Shown here piece after piece: positions 32,038 to 41,909 of a stretch of 64,000 nt of DNA. The notes beneath the pieces were generated by a model, which was not told the DNA's origin, searched no databases, and saw nothing but the letters and a program-made list of their open reading frames with translations. The DNA comes from Taxillus chinensis (Eukaryota; Streptophyta; Magnoliopsida; Santalales; Loranthaceae), in contig CM042084.1 of the NCBI GenBank assembly GCA_023512835.1, positions 49,833,609 to 49,897,608 of the forward strand, written 5' to 3'. A program made the translations under genes and the position numbers. Each line of letters starts with the position of its first letter. The stretch's first letter is position 1.

Positions 32038-32115
32038 CTTATATAGGCAACACAACATCAAAACGACGTAGTTTTGATTAGGTGAATCCCAGCATCAAAA
32101 CGACGTAGTTTTGAT
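32038..32115 (-). promoter_or_regulatory. TEK2 LTR promoter: two ACGT palindromes and TATA box
   Basis: Two copies of ATCAAAAC-n6-GTTTTGAT lie at 32057-32078 and 32094-32115. A TATATAAG box on the minus strand is at 32040-32047. The six central bases contain ACGT, the core of plant bZIP sites. The same module precedes TATA in the other Tekay LTRs of this window. Confidence 0.7.
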
Positions 32116-32524
32116 GGAACAAGCTATGACCTTCCCACATCCATACACACCAAAATACTCACTATTTGAACTTGGTCCTTTAGGAAGAAATCATCAGCAA
32201 AACAAAAGGAAGACAACCATGCAAAGACATGTCTACACGCGAAAAGCCCATCTCACGTGCATTCTCGCGTGCAGCTCCAAATGGCCTAGAATTTTTCCAC
32301 AAGCCTTAGAACAACATCAGGAAGGCTCCCATGCAAAAATATCACTGCACGTGAAAAGCCATTCTCATGTGCATTCTCACGTGCTCTCCATATTGGGCTC
32401 AAACTTTGCCTCTTGCTTGCTCATCAACATACAAGATGATTTAGCCAAAGTGTGTGGAAAGAAAGACCCCTTAAAACCCAACAATTTTCACTCAAAAGGC
32501 CACCCGCAAACACGGGTCATTACA

Positions 32525-32816
32525 TCCTCTCCCCCTTAAGACTTTTCGTCCTCGAAAAGAAACAAAATGCAAGGAAAACAAACACAAGCTACCCATTTGC
32601 CGCACGGCAAGCCACAACACCCAAATGGGTCATACACCGCACACAGCACACAATAGCACATAACAATGCCATCACAGTCTATAACCACATACACATGTCA
32701 CAAATACTAATTTCAAACTCATTACAAATATAAACACATGTCTACAAAGACAATACACACCAAATCATAAACAAGAAAACACGTTACTATCATTGGCCAA
32801 CAACCACCTCCCACCC
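32525..32816 (-). other. TEK2 polypurine tract and 3' untranslated region
   Basis: AAGGGGGAGAGGA on the minus strand (32537-32525) abuts the 3' LTR and is the plus-strand primer for cDNA synthesis. The words CGAGGACGAAAAGTCTT precede it. The rest has no coding signal. Confidence 0.85.
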
Positions 32817-33314
32817 TTAAGATTGGGCGCCCGCGAACAACTCTGGATGCTGCTCCCGCATCAAGGACTCATGCTCCCAAGTCTCCTCCTCAATGCCACA
32901 GTGCTGCCACAACACGCGAACCAAAGGAATAGCATGACCATGCAAAAGTTTCTCCCGCCGGTCGAGTATACGGATAAAGGCCTTAACAATGGACATGTCA
33001 TCCTCAACATCCAATGTCCCCCAATCGATCACATGGGTGGGGTCAGGGTGATACTTCCTCAACTGGGACACGTGAAACACGTTGTGCACTCGACTTAGCC
33101 GCGGTGGTAACGTTAACCGGTAGGCCACGGGCCCCACATGAGCCAGAATCTCAAAAGGACCAATAAACCGCGGAGATAGCTTGGAACCTCGCCCAAACCG
33201 TCGATGTCCACGATGTGGAGAAATACGAAGAAACACATGATCACCAACAGAAAACTCCAAAGGTCGCCGCCACCGATCCGCATAAGATTTCTGCCGACTC
33301 TGAGCTGATAACAA
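32817..33314 (-). pseudogene. TEK2 integrase C-terminus with chromodomain-like segment
   Basis: The frame ending at 32817 includes VGDHVFLRISPHRG and GRGSKLSPRFIGPFEILAHV, the integrase C-terminal domain, and LSRVHNVFHVSQLRKYHPDP. A chromodomain-like tail follows: RILDRREKLL, then VRVLWQHCGIEEETWEHES (residues about 115-150). In chromoviruses this tail directs integration to heterochromatin. The frame is open from 33314, but a stop just before it separates it from the core, so the polyprotein is broken. Confidence 0.88.
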
Positions 33315-33359
33315 ACGCTAATGAATCAACTTAACCTTCTCGGTAGCCTCTTGAACCAT

Positions 33360-34313
33360 CTATGGTCCCAAGAGAGTGGCCTCTCCTACCTCAGTCCAAC
33401 ACAATGGGGATCGGCACGGTCTGCCATACAACGCCTCAAAAGGAGTCATCCCAATGGACGCCTGAAAACTATTGTTGTAGGCAAACTCCACCAAAGGAAG
33501 GTGAGTTGCCCACGAACCCCCGAAATCTAACACACAGGCCCGCAACATGTCCTCCAAGGTCTGATTTGTCCTCTCCGTCTGACCATTAGTCTCAGGGTGA
33601 AAGGCCGTACTCAAGTTAAGTTTTGTCCCCATAGCCTCCTGCAAACCTTCCCAAAAACGGGAAGTGAACCTCGAGTCTCTGTCGGACACAATCGACGATG
33701 GCACCCCATGCAGTAGCACAATCTCGTTCACATACAGCTGACTCAAAACCCCGATGGAATCCCGCTCGTGGACAGCTAGAAAATGGGCCGACTTGGTGAG
33801 TCGATCCACAATCACCCAAATCATATCCTTCCTCCCAGTGGTGGGCGGAAGACCAGTCACAAAGTCCATCGTGATGTGGTCCCACTTCTACTCCGCTATT
33901 GGCAACGACTGTAACATGCCTGCCGGCCCCTGATGCTCAGCTTTTACTCGTTGACAAGTGAGGCACCTCGAAACGAAAGCAGCGACGTCACATTTCATCC
34001 TAGGCCACCAGAAATGCCCCCGAAGCGCATGGTACATCTTCGTGCCCCCTGGATGCATAGCAACTCTAGATTGATGAAACTCCCTCATCACCTCATCCCT
34101 GAGAGAAGAAGCTACTACCAAACGCCCTTGAAAAGACAACTCATGCTCAGGACCCTCTGCCCAGTCCTCCGATAGTTCGCCAGCCTCAATATGGGCACGG
34201 AGAACCTCACACTCAATATCACCCAACTGTCCCTCCCGGACTCGCTGATACAACTCAGGTATAACCACCATAGGACCCAGCACCGTCCTACCGTCATCAG
34301 CCACAGGCTGCAA
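33360..34313 (-). pseudogene. TEK2 integrase zinc finger and catalytic core
   Basis: The N-terminal zinc finger (34313-33888) has HQSRVAMHPGGTKMYHALRG followed by CLTCQRVKAEH. A stop at about 33888 separates the core frame 33869-33360. The core has Asp in MDFVTGLPP, Asp in [11 protein letters not shown] and Glu in [15 protein letters not shown], so the D,D,E triad is present. It ends with [17 protein letters not shown]. It would insert the cDNA into chromatin. Apart from the stop, the sequence is well preserved. Confidence 0.9.
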
Positions 34314-34766
34314 CTATAACATGGCCAACTGCTCCATCAGCTTCCACTCCCTCACGGCCACCTCAACCTTCCCTTTCCTGCTTAACACGTCAGCTACAAC
34401 ATTGCCCTTGCCTGGGGTATAGGCAAGGGTAAAGTCAAAGGCCTGTAGATACTCCACCCATCTCCTCTGTCTCAGATTCAAGTCCTTCTGAGTAAAGATA
34501 TACTGAAGGCTCTTATGATCCGAGAACACTACAAACTTCTCCCCCAAGAGGTAATGCTGCCAACTCTTCAGGGCGAAGATGACAGCCACCAACTCAAGGT
34601 CATGGGTAGGATAATTCTGCTCGTGAGGCTTCAACTGCCTCGATCCATAGGCTACCACATTGTGCTCCTGCATAAGCACACACCCCAAACCAACCCTGAA
34701 CGCATCGCAAAATACCTCATACGGAATATCCTCCCTAGGCAACCTCAACACAGGTGCAGTGGTCAA
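34314..34766 (-). pseudogene. TEK2 RNase H
   Basis: The 150-residue frame has [15 protein letters not shown] (Asp usually followed by Ala-Ser), [18 protein letters not shown], and [18 protein letters not shown] with its catalytic Asp region. It ends with [16 protein letters not shown]. This is the standard gypsy RNase H layout. It connects to RT through a frameshift between 34783 and 34766, where a stop interrupts. Confidence 0.9.
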
Positions 34767-34782
34767 ACGGGTTTTGAGAGTC

Positions 34783-35721
34783 TCAAATGCCTAGCTGGCA
34801 CTTGTCCGTCCACTCAAACTTCACTCCTTTCCTAGTCAATGCCGTCATAGGAGCCGCCAAACGGGAGAACCCCTCTACAAAATGACGATAGTACCCCGCC
34901 AAGCCAAGAAAGCTACGGATCTCAAAAACGTTGGTTGGCCTCGCCCACGATGTCACAGCCTCAATCTTGGCTGGGTCCACCCTAACTCCCTCAGCTGAGA
35001 CCACATGGCCAAGAAAGTGATCCTCCTGCAGCCAAAACTCACACTTGCTAAACTTAGCGAACAGCTGCTGGTCCCTCAAGGTTTGCAACACTATTGCCAA
35101 ATGCTCCACATGCTCCCTCTCGGTCTTGGAATACACCAAGATATCATCAATAAACACCACCACAAACGAATCCAAGTATGGAGCAAAGACCTGGTTCATC
35201 AAATGCATGAACACCGCTGGCGCATTAGTGAGCCCGAAAGGCATCACTACCCACTCATAATGCCCATACTTGCACTGAAAAGCCGTCTTAGGGATGTCCT
35301 CCTCCCTAACCCTGAGCTGGTGATACCCTGACCGTAAATCTATCTTGGAAAACCACTGGGCCTCACTCAATTGGTCAAACAGGTCATCTATCCGAGGCAA
35401 CAGATACTTGTTCTTCACAGTCACTGCATTCAGCTTCCTATAGTCGATGCAGAGACGAAGCGTGCCATCTGCCTTCTTAGCAAAGAGCACCGGAGCACCC
35501 CAAGGTGAGGTACTCGGTCTGATATACCCGTAGCCCACCAACTCCTCGATTTGCCTCTGAAGCTCCCTCAACTTGGCTAGCCCCATACGATACGCTACTT
35601 GGGAAATCGGACCCGTCCCTGGCACCAACTCAATGGTGAACTCCACACTCCTCTTAGGTGGCAAACTCCTCAACTCTTCAGGAAAAACATCCTGAAATTG
35701 GTCCACAAGAGCGGGCCACAC
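34783..35721 (-). pseudogene. TEK2 reverse transcriptase
   Basis: A 312-residue open frame covers nearly the whole RT. It has [20 protein letters not shown] at the start, [20 protein letters not shown], and [40 protein letters not shown] and the catalytic [11 protein letters not shown] (a FIDD form of YXDD) follow, then [15 protein letters not shown] and [19 protein letters not shown]. It is one of the best-kept coding pieces of the window. A frameshift at about 35720 separates it from protease, and it loses its frame at 34783. Confidence 0.93.
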
Positions 35722-35852
35722 CCTCTTTCCACCTTCCCTTCCTCAGCAAAGGTCAGGGCTGCCAACCTGTAGGTAATGGCACCCCACTGGTCCAACACTG
35801 GCCCGGCTCGACTCGCCTCACGATCCCACTCCCCTTGCAGGGTACAAGAGAT

Positions 35853-36482
35853 TCATGCAGGTGACACGAAGGATACACGCCGCCGGTAACAGTCTATCTT
35901 GGCCTGGAAAGCCATAAGCCAATCCATACCAAAGATCAGGTCAAAAGTACGCAAAGGCATCACATGCAAGTCGAAGCTCAGCTCCACATCACCCATGGTT
36001 AACACACAATCGCGGCAAACGTGTTGCACCTCAATCATACCTCCCACCGGAGACTCTACAACTAAGGGCCTCTCCGCCTCAACACACGTTAACCCCAAGC
36101 CCTCAACTATAAGCTCAGCAATAAAAGAACGCGATGCACCCGTATCGAAAAGAACAGAAGCAAGCATGCGGGAGATCAAAAGAGTACCTCTAACCACTGA
36201 TGGTCTTGCTCCCTCCTCTGCCGGCGAAGGTGGTAGCTCAGCCTCCTCCTGGGGTGTCGCATTCAGTGCAAACACCCTCCCTTGGCCCGTGCCATTGGTC
36301 GGCTCACTCACTGGGCGGCTTCCGCCCTGACTGCCTTTCGTATCAGCCTGTTGTCGCTCTGGCCTCCCCTGAGGTCGGGTCTGACTGGATCCTGCCTGGC
36401 TGGCCTGCCACTGACGAGCTGATTCCGGGAAGAACTCATCATGGAAGAGTTGCAAGAACTCCTCCCAAAGCATGAGTTGCAC
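35853..36482 (-). pseudogene. TEK2 gag C-terminus and aspartic protease
   Basis: The frame begins in gag (LMLWEEFLQLFHDEFFPES), passes a Gln/Gly-rich linker, then the protease with VLFDTGASRSFIAELIVEGL. VHVMPLRTFDLI-like and GMDWLMAFQAKIDCYRRRV blocks follow (the clearly read part is DLHVMPLRTFDLIFGMDWL). No CCHC knuckle is visible. About 90 gag residues present in TEK3 (KREEFGSLRQGSWTVPEYEQ onward) are missing after ESARQWQ. The protease would mature Gag-Pol. Confidence 0.88.
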
Positions 36483-36920
36483 CGCACGACTCCCCGCGAC
36501 ACTCGTCCACTACTCCAAAGCATCCCCCTCCAGCTGCCGAATGGCTAGTCGCACCTTATCCTCCTCCCAGGGCAGGAGAAAGGAGAACACATGCTCGATC
36601 TGCCTCAACCACTGCTCAGCTACCACGGGATCACCTTCCCCCTTAAATCACGGAGGTTGTTCCTTTCGGAACCGTGTCACCACGTCATCCTCTGCATGAG
36701 TCGGTACACCACCCAGCGAACTCTCACGCTCACGAGGCAGCTCTCCTACTGTTGGTGGTGGTGGCACCACCTGCTGTGCTGCCATCTCACGGCGCACCTC
36801 CTCCCGAACCTCCTGCCGGATTCCCTCCCGTAGCTCTCGTACTTCCAGCCGGATGCCTTCTCGTAGCTGCGCCAGCAACAACGCATGCCCTCCAACGGAC
36901 TGTCCCGCACCCGGACCCAT
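36483..36920 (-). pseudogene. TEK2 gag N-terminus
   Basis: The frame from ATG 36920 reads MGPGAGQSVGGHALLLAQLR, then EVRELREGIRQEVREEVRRE, a charged helical segment, a poly-Pro stretch, and SSLGGVPTHAEDDVVTRFRK. TEK3 and TEK4 have about 22 extra residues before this (MPPRRVTHASGAVADESSAH in TEK3). They are missing here together with most of the leader. A stop at about 36650 replaces Arg (CGA to TGA), and one near 36514 replaces Trp. Confidence 0.85.
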
Positions 36921-37116
36921 AGTTTAGCACCCATTAACAGTAAATGCAACTAGTGCCCTAATGCCAATGCATGCAAATCCTACCACAAGACTGGACTACC
37001 CTAAGTACACTTTGGAGGCTCAAAGAGGACCATGTTGATCAGGCATGTCCCTCCAGGCTCCTCCAAATAACTTAGGATAACCAGGTCTGCCCACTACCCT
37101 AGGCCAACTAGACCAT

Positions 37117-37128
37117 GCTCTGATACCA
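37117..37128 (-). other. TEK2 primer binding site (tRNA-iMet)
   Basis: TGGTATCAGAGC is read on the minus strand, three bases inside the 5' LTR end at 37132. It sets element polarity. TEK3 has the same site and spacing. Confidence 0.93.
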
Positions 37129-37131
37129 TAC

Positions 37132-37459
37132 TGTCACGCCCCGGATTTCCGACCCGGAGAAACCAGTACGTGACTCCCCGTTCACCCACACAGAGGGCAA
37201 AGGGGTTGGATTACTGGATGCCACACAAGCAAAACTAACAATTACAATAAACAAACAAGCCACAAGCCACATCTTTATTTAATTTCAAACATCAAAGGGG
37301 TTACAAACCAACCATGTTCCATACTACAATTCAATCCCTTATTACATTCCCCCCCCCCTTTGGAGTTACATAAATTATAAAATTACATTACTGAAGTGAA
37401 CAATAAAATGAAGATGGTCTTCCACCTTGGTGTATCCACCTCATGCCTGTAAGTCCCTG
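37132..37459 (-). repeat. TEK2 5' LTR, truncated to its last 328 bp
   Basis: It is nearly identical to 30809-31136 of the 3' LTR, with a few substitutions and a shorter C-run. It stops at TAAGTCCCTG, where the full LTR goes on with GAAAACAAGC. About 1390 bp of U3/R are missing. The next bases belong to a Tekay RNase H scrap. Confidence 0.9.
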
Positions 37460-37533
37460 AAGTCTTGGCGACATTACCTATTGGGAGAGAAATTTGTGGT
37501 ATATACTGACCACAAAAGTTTACAGTATATCTC
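37460..37533 (+). pseudogene. Scrap of a Tekay RNase H domain
   Basis: About 25 codons on the plus strand read [20 protein letters not shown], nearly the RNase H block of TEK2 ([20 protein letters not shown]) but in opposite orientation. It is bounded on the left by the broken TEK2 LTR and on the right by an Athila-type LTR. It must come from another Tekay copy, joined by a rearrangement. Confidence 0.8.
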
Positions 37534-38703
37534 TATTGGTTCATGGTATTAGGGTTGTCTGATTGAAAACATGCTAAACATAAGCCAAGGACAACAAATG
37601 GTCATTGAGGTCATTTTAAGAGTTGTATGCCAGAATGGTCATCTAAACACACAAACATGCAAAGCCAATAAATCATACTTGCAAAAGGATAATGATCACA
37701 CCAATTACAAATAAGTTATGAATCTCAATTTGCCCCAGACTAGGGCTAAGAATATCAAGGTGTACATCCAAAGATAGAACTTAAGAACAGATTCATAAAA
37801 CATGCAAAACTCAATCATCCAAACCCAAATATTCATAAACACAGCAAAGCAACAAGGGAGCTACATTGCTCCCCTAGATTAAAAGAACTACTCACGCATG
37901 ATTACAAGCAAACACAAAGCAGAAAAGCTCAACATCTTCTTCTTGATCACGCGCACAGCAAAGCTTCAAATCCAGGCTCCAAAATCCGTGACGACGGCTG
38001 CGACGGCTGCTCTCCTAGGTCAAGGACAGCCTCCAAGTCATGGAGCCTCTCTCTCTCTCTAAAAAAACGTGTAGGGGGGTTAGGCATGCACAGCAGAGGG
38101 CGTGGAGGCTGTATTTATAGAGTTTGGATGGGCTTTGAGGTGTGTACCCTAGCCCATCTATCAAAACGACGTAGTTTTGATAAGTAACACTCGAAACTTT
38201 AAAATCTCTATCTTCCATCCACAATTTGGACTTGGGCCTTCAGGAACAAATGATCAGCATGGAAAAACGATAGGATCGGTCCAAAAATATCTCTGCACGT
38301 CAATTTGCACATGATATGGTGAATTCACGTGCACCTCCAAATCAGCTCAAACTTCTCCCCAAGCTTCCTTGCATCCTGCAGAGGCCTGAGAGGCAAAAAT
38401 AGGCTTGCACGTGAAATGGGTGAATTCACGTTCAGCTCCAAATGCTCTGAAATTTCTGTGGTAGGTAGAGGACATCATTCTAAGAAACTTTTGTTCTTGC
38501 ACGCCAATTGTTTGAGGCCATCTACTATGTCAAAAGTGAGGTCCAAAATCTGCCAAAACAGCTTAAAAACGCATGTATTTGCAAATAGCATCTTCCTAGG
38601 GGTTAGAGCAAATATATATGATATATGAAGCAATAAGGCTCTAATCATGCTCTTAAACATCCTAAATAAACACTAGAATTACGGCATAAAATGCACGTTA
38701 TCA
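37534..38703 (-). repeat. Athila-type LTR, inverted, 3' end missing
   Basis: The minus-strand start is TGATAACGTGCATT at 38703. It has one ACGT palindrome (38160-38181), a TATAAATA box (38119-38112), a GA-rich leader and the words CTTAGCCCTAGTCTGGGG near 37745. It is related to the plus-strand LTR at 40375-41909 and is a close match to the left LTR of the coding-poor element at about 6600. It ends abruptly at the RNase H scrap. Its start abuts the Ulp1-like reading frame, so it probably inserted into it. Confidence 0.78.
38112..38181 (-). promoter_or_regulatory. Promoter module of the inverted Athila-type LTR
   Basis: The palindrome ATCAAAAC-n6-GTTTTGAT lies at 38160-38181. About 40 bp downstream on the minus strand is a TATAAATA box (38119-38112). 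The palindrome is the one seen in the Tekay LTRs, although this LTR belongs to another lineage. Confidence 0.6.
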
Positions 38704-39040
38704 GGGCCATGCCGTCCTTTATGACCCGAGCCAAGCCCATGGGTTTTCCACACGAAAGAAGAAGCTCGTCCATGGTTTCTTGAAAAAAATCAAAAACGCA
38801 CTCAAAAAAGAAGGGCTGTTAACATCCAAGTTTCCTTTGGTGCACTTCAATGAAATGGAGTTTCCCCAACAACCTGATCAATTTAGTTGTGGGATTCTTG
38901 TGTGCTATTTTGTGATAGCTCTGATGCAGCATAAGGATACTTGGGCGCTCACAGGAGAAACATCTGCTGACTTTGTCGCGCGTCTTAGAAGAATGGTGGC
39001 CCATGTTATCTTTTACTACAGCGTACCCACCAACCGGTAA
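38704..39040 (+). pseudogene. Ulp1-like (C48) cysteine protease domain, C-terminal part
   Basis: The frame is open from 38705 to the stop at 39038. GHAVLYDPSQAHG near the start fits the strand carrying the catalytic Asp. PQQPDQFSCGILVCYF near 38860-38905 fits the oxyanion Gln and catalytic Cys of Ulp1/SENP proteases (Gln six residues before Cys). A helical tail follows (FVARLRRMVAHVIFYYS). The catalytic His region would lie upstream and is cut off by the LTR ending at 38703. Such proteases remove SUMO-like modifiers; what this one did is unknown. The Athila-type 3' untranslated region directly follows, so the domain appears to belong to the retrotransposon whose 3' LTR is at 40375. Confidence 0.75.
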
Positions 39041-40374
39041 CGGTCTTCTTCCTTTTTCCTTTTCCCATGCTCTGAGGGCATCACATAGTTTAAGTGTGGG
39101 GGGGGGTGGGTTTCCCTTGAACTGGTTGCTTGTTTGTTTGCATGCATGTTTTGTTTTTATGTTTTTGCTGTGACTGTATGTTTTGCCTGTGAGGTGCATG
39201 GCTACAAGGGTATGTAATTCTGGTTGACTATATTGACCACCTTAGTATCTTGTTGTGATTAAGATGTTTCAATCGTTAAGGTGTGTTATAAGTTAGTTGA
39301 GCATGTCTTTACTTCTTGTATGATATCACCATGATTTTAGAGCTGACATTTGAATAGTAAGCTGAGCATGTTATGTTAGGATGAGCTTTGTCAACCCTGA
39401 AGTGGAGTGTAGAATAGACATATACTTTTTAAGAGCACCATTATCTTGCCTTTGAGTATATTTTATGGGTTATTGGGTTACCAATTTGCTCTTAATATTC
39501 ATTACTAGCTATTTAATGGTTGGAGTTACTTAGTCATAAGAAGTACCTGTTTGTGGCTCAGTGTTTTGGTGTATGGTGTTAGTAATTCAAGTGTTTCAGT
39601 TCTTCTTTAAAAAAAAAAACTATTGTTGTTTATGTGTAATAAAAGGGTTGTGTGAGGAAAATAGCAGAGTGAATAATCCATCAAGGGAGAGCATAAAATA
39701 CAACCTTGTAAGGTTATTATTTAAAAGAAGTGTGTTAAAAAAACAAAAAAAAAAAAAAGGGGTTTTGCAGAATAAAAGCCATAATGGCTGAGTTGTGATT
39801 ATTTAGAATGTTGAGCTCAATTCTTTGGCTCAAGATGTGTTTTATCAGTCATTAGAGTAGAGTGTGAGTTCATTGAGCAAAGCGAAGTGTGTGAGTTGCA
39901 AAAAGTAGAATAGAGGGTGTGTCTTCCTAGACGAGCACAATGGGGACCTCTCATGTTTACTTGGCAAAAACTTAATCAATAGCTAGTAGCGAGTGTAAGA
40001 GTAGATCCTTAGCTGTTAGGCATTGCTAGTAAGGCATGAGAGGAGAGAAAAGAAAGTTATATTTGAGTGAGGCTGCTCTAACCTTGGTGAGGACTTTCAG
40101 GGGGAGATAAATTTCATTTTATCCTTGCATGTTTGCTTATATCTGAACTGTTAGTAATGATATTACATGGTTGTTGGACTTGATAGTAAGGGCATGTTTA
40201 GATTAATTTCTGATTCATTTTAGATACTGGAATGTCTACTTCATCATGATAGAGTTGTATGTCTTGGGAAACCATGCCTCTCTTGTTTGTTAGTTTATTC
40301 TTTCTTTTCAGTTTGATTGTGTGTTTGTTTCTTTTTTACTTGAGGACAAGCAAAGGTTCAAGTGTGGGGGAATT
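39041..40374 (+). other. Athila-like 3' untranslated region with two polypurine-type motifs
   Basis: No coding domain is seen. The motif TTTAAGTGTGGGGGGGGGTG at 39089 and the motif GTTCAAGTGTGGGGGAATT at 40356-40374 are typical of the 3' region of Athila/Tat elements. The second one abuts the LTR and is the polypurine tract. The first follows the Ulp1-like frame by about 50 bp. Confidence 0.75.
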
Positions 40375-41909
40375 TGATAACGCGCATTTATGTCGTTATC
40401 CTATGTCATATTTATGGTATTTTAGAGTATGTTTTGAGCCTCTTTGCATGGTATTTTGCTTATATTTGCTCTAACCCCTAGGAAGACCTTGTTTGGTGTA
40501 TAGTTGTACTTTTTGAGTGGTTTTGGCAGGTTTTGGAGCAACGTTTTCCCACACACCTTGGCTAGATCACTCCATACACTCAAGAGGAAGCTATAGGAAG
40601 AAGATAGAAGCAAAATAAGAGCAAAATGAAGGTGCACGCGAAAAGGACTTTCTCACGTGCAAGGAGTTTAATGCATGGATGCTTTCTACAAGTCCTACTG
40701 AAGCTTTGGAGCAAATTAGGGATGATTTGGAGCTACACGCGAAAAGGACCTTCTCACATGCATTCTCGCATGCAGGCAGTTTTGAGCTCCAAACGATGTG
40801 TTTTGTTGTTTTAAACATTTTTCTCTAAATAACTGGGGTCAAATTTGGTGTAGTTTGAGTTTTATTGAACCTAGAACGTCGAATAGTGTCACTAACCAAA
40901 ACGACGTCGTTCTGGCTGCGACCACATTTATAATTAGGGCACACCTTTTGTAACCCTAATTTGGCCTACTAAATCCTATAAATAGGGGGCTTGGGAGGCA
41001 TTGTAAATCATCTTGAGTTAGAGAATCTGATCCGAGTTCTGAAAAAGAGCTATAGCCATTGCTAAAAGATCGGATTGTCCTTGGCAACATTGGAGTTGGA
41101 GAGGGGTGATTTTGGGCAGTAGACGCCGGAGTCTTTGGAGGCCGGAGTCCTGGTTCATCTTGGGTTCTTCTTTTATTGTCCTGGTACTGTAATCATGTTC
41201 TTTCTTATAATTTTTATTGCTTTTGTTATGATTATGGAGTAGTTTTGTTAGTTTAGGGGAGCAATGTAGCCCCCAATATATTGTAATCAGTTTGGTTATA
41301 GTTGTTCAATAAAATGAAATTCAGTTCTTGTTTAATTCACTTGGATAAAAGCAAATGCCTGATTTATGCATAATTAGGTAATCTTAGCCCTTGTCTAGGG
41401 TGGAACACTAGTGAATTAGATTTAATGTTGTATGACGGACCAAGTCTACAACTATTAGATTGTTTATCTACCTTGATCACTTTTATTCACATGGACCAAA
41501 TGGGATAAAAGCCTTAAATCTATCTTAGCATGGACCAAATGTAAGATAGGTAGGAGATAATCAACATGAACAGGAACTAGAACATAAATCAAGAACAAGA
41601 GCCATAATCCAGATTATTACAATCCATTGGGAGGTAAACATTGTGACCCTAGATCCTTAATCACTGAAATTTCTATACCAATTGCTTGCCAACAATTTGA
41701 TTTAATCACTTTTGCTTTAGCTATTCAGAATTCAAACTATTTGCACAACAAAAATCAATTGTCCGAACATAAATTCAACTTGTTAGCTTAGTGCTTGCTG
41801 CTTAACGGCATTAGTTACCTCCCTGTGGGTTCGACTACCGGAGTCTTAATACTCCATTTTATTACTTGACTAGTGCACTTGCTGCAAAACCTATAGACAC
41901 AATTTAACA
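40375..41909 (+). repeat. 3' LTR of the Ulp1-carrying Athila-like element
   Basis: It starts TGATAACGCGCATT directly after the polypurine tract and ends near CACAATTTAACA. It carries a TATAAATA box at 40977-40984, and the words CCCTGTGGGTTCGACTACCGG lie near the end (41821). It is related to the inverted LTR at 37534-38703. SIR2 RT resumes immediately after it. The final base is uncertain by a few positions. Confidence 0.75.
40977..40984 (+). promoter_or_regulatory. TATA box of the Athila-like LTR
   Basis: TATAAATA lies about 600 bp into the LTR. About 75 bp upstream is AAAACGACGTCGTT (40898), a variant of the ACGT palindrome found in the other LTRs. Confidence 0.55.

Larger units (their letters stand above)
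30809..32524 (-). repeat. TEK2 3' LTR (1716 bp)
   Basis: On the minus strand it runs from TGTAATGACCCG (32524) to GGGGCGTGACA (30809). It holds the paired palindromes and TATA box at 32115-32038, a CT/GA microsatellite (31961-31982) and a short tandem repeat with AGGCGGTTAAAT (31340-31450). The minus-strand words GAGCTGTGGTTGCTCACC occur near 31185-31168. It is closely related to the TEK4 LTR. Confidence 0.92.
30809..37459 (-). mobile_element. Tekay-type chromovirus TEK2, nearly full length
   Basis: Read right to left it runs: truncated 5' LTR (37459-37132), tRNA-iMet primer site, gag, protease, RT, RNase H, integrase with a chromodomain-like end, polypurine tract, and a full 3' LTR (32524-30809). 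The chromodomain-like C-terminus and domain order place it among Ty3/gypsy chromoviruses, Tekay lineage. It was inserted in the ATH2 integrase. Compared with TEK3 it lacks about 370 bp covering most of the leader and the first gag codons, and about 90 residues of gag. The two LTRs differ by only a few bases over the shared 328 bp, so the insertion is fairly young. Confidence 0.9.
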
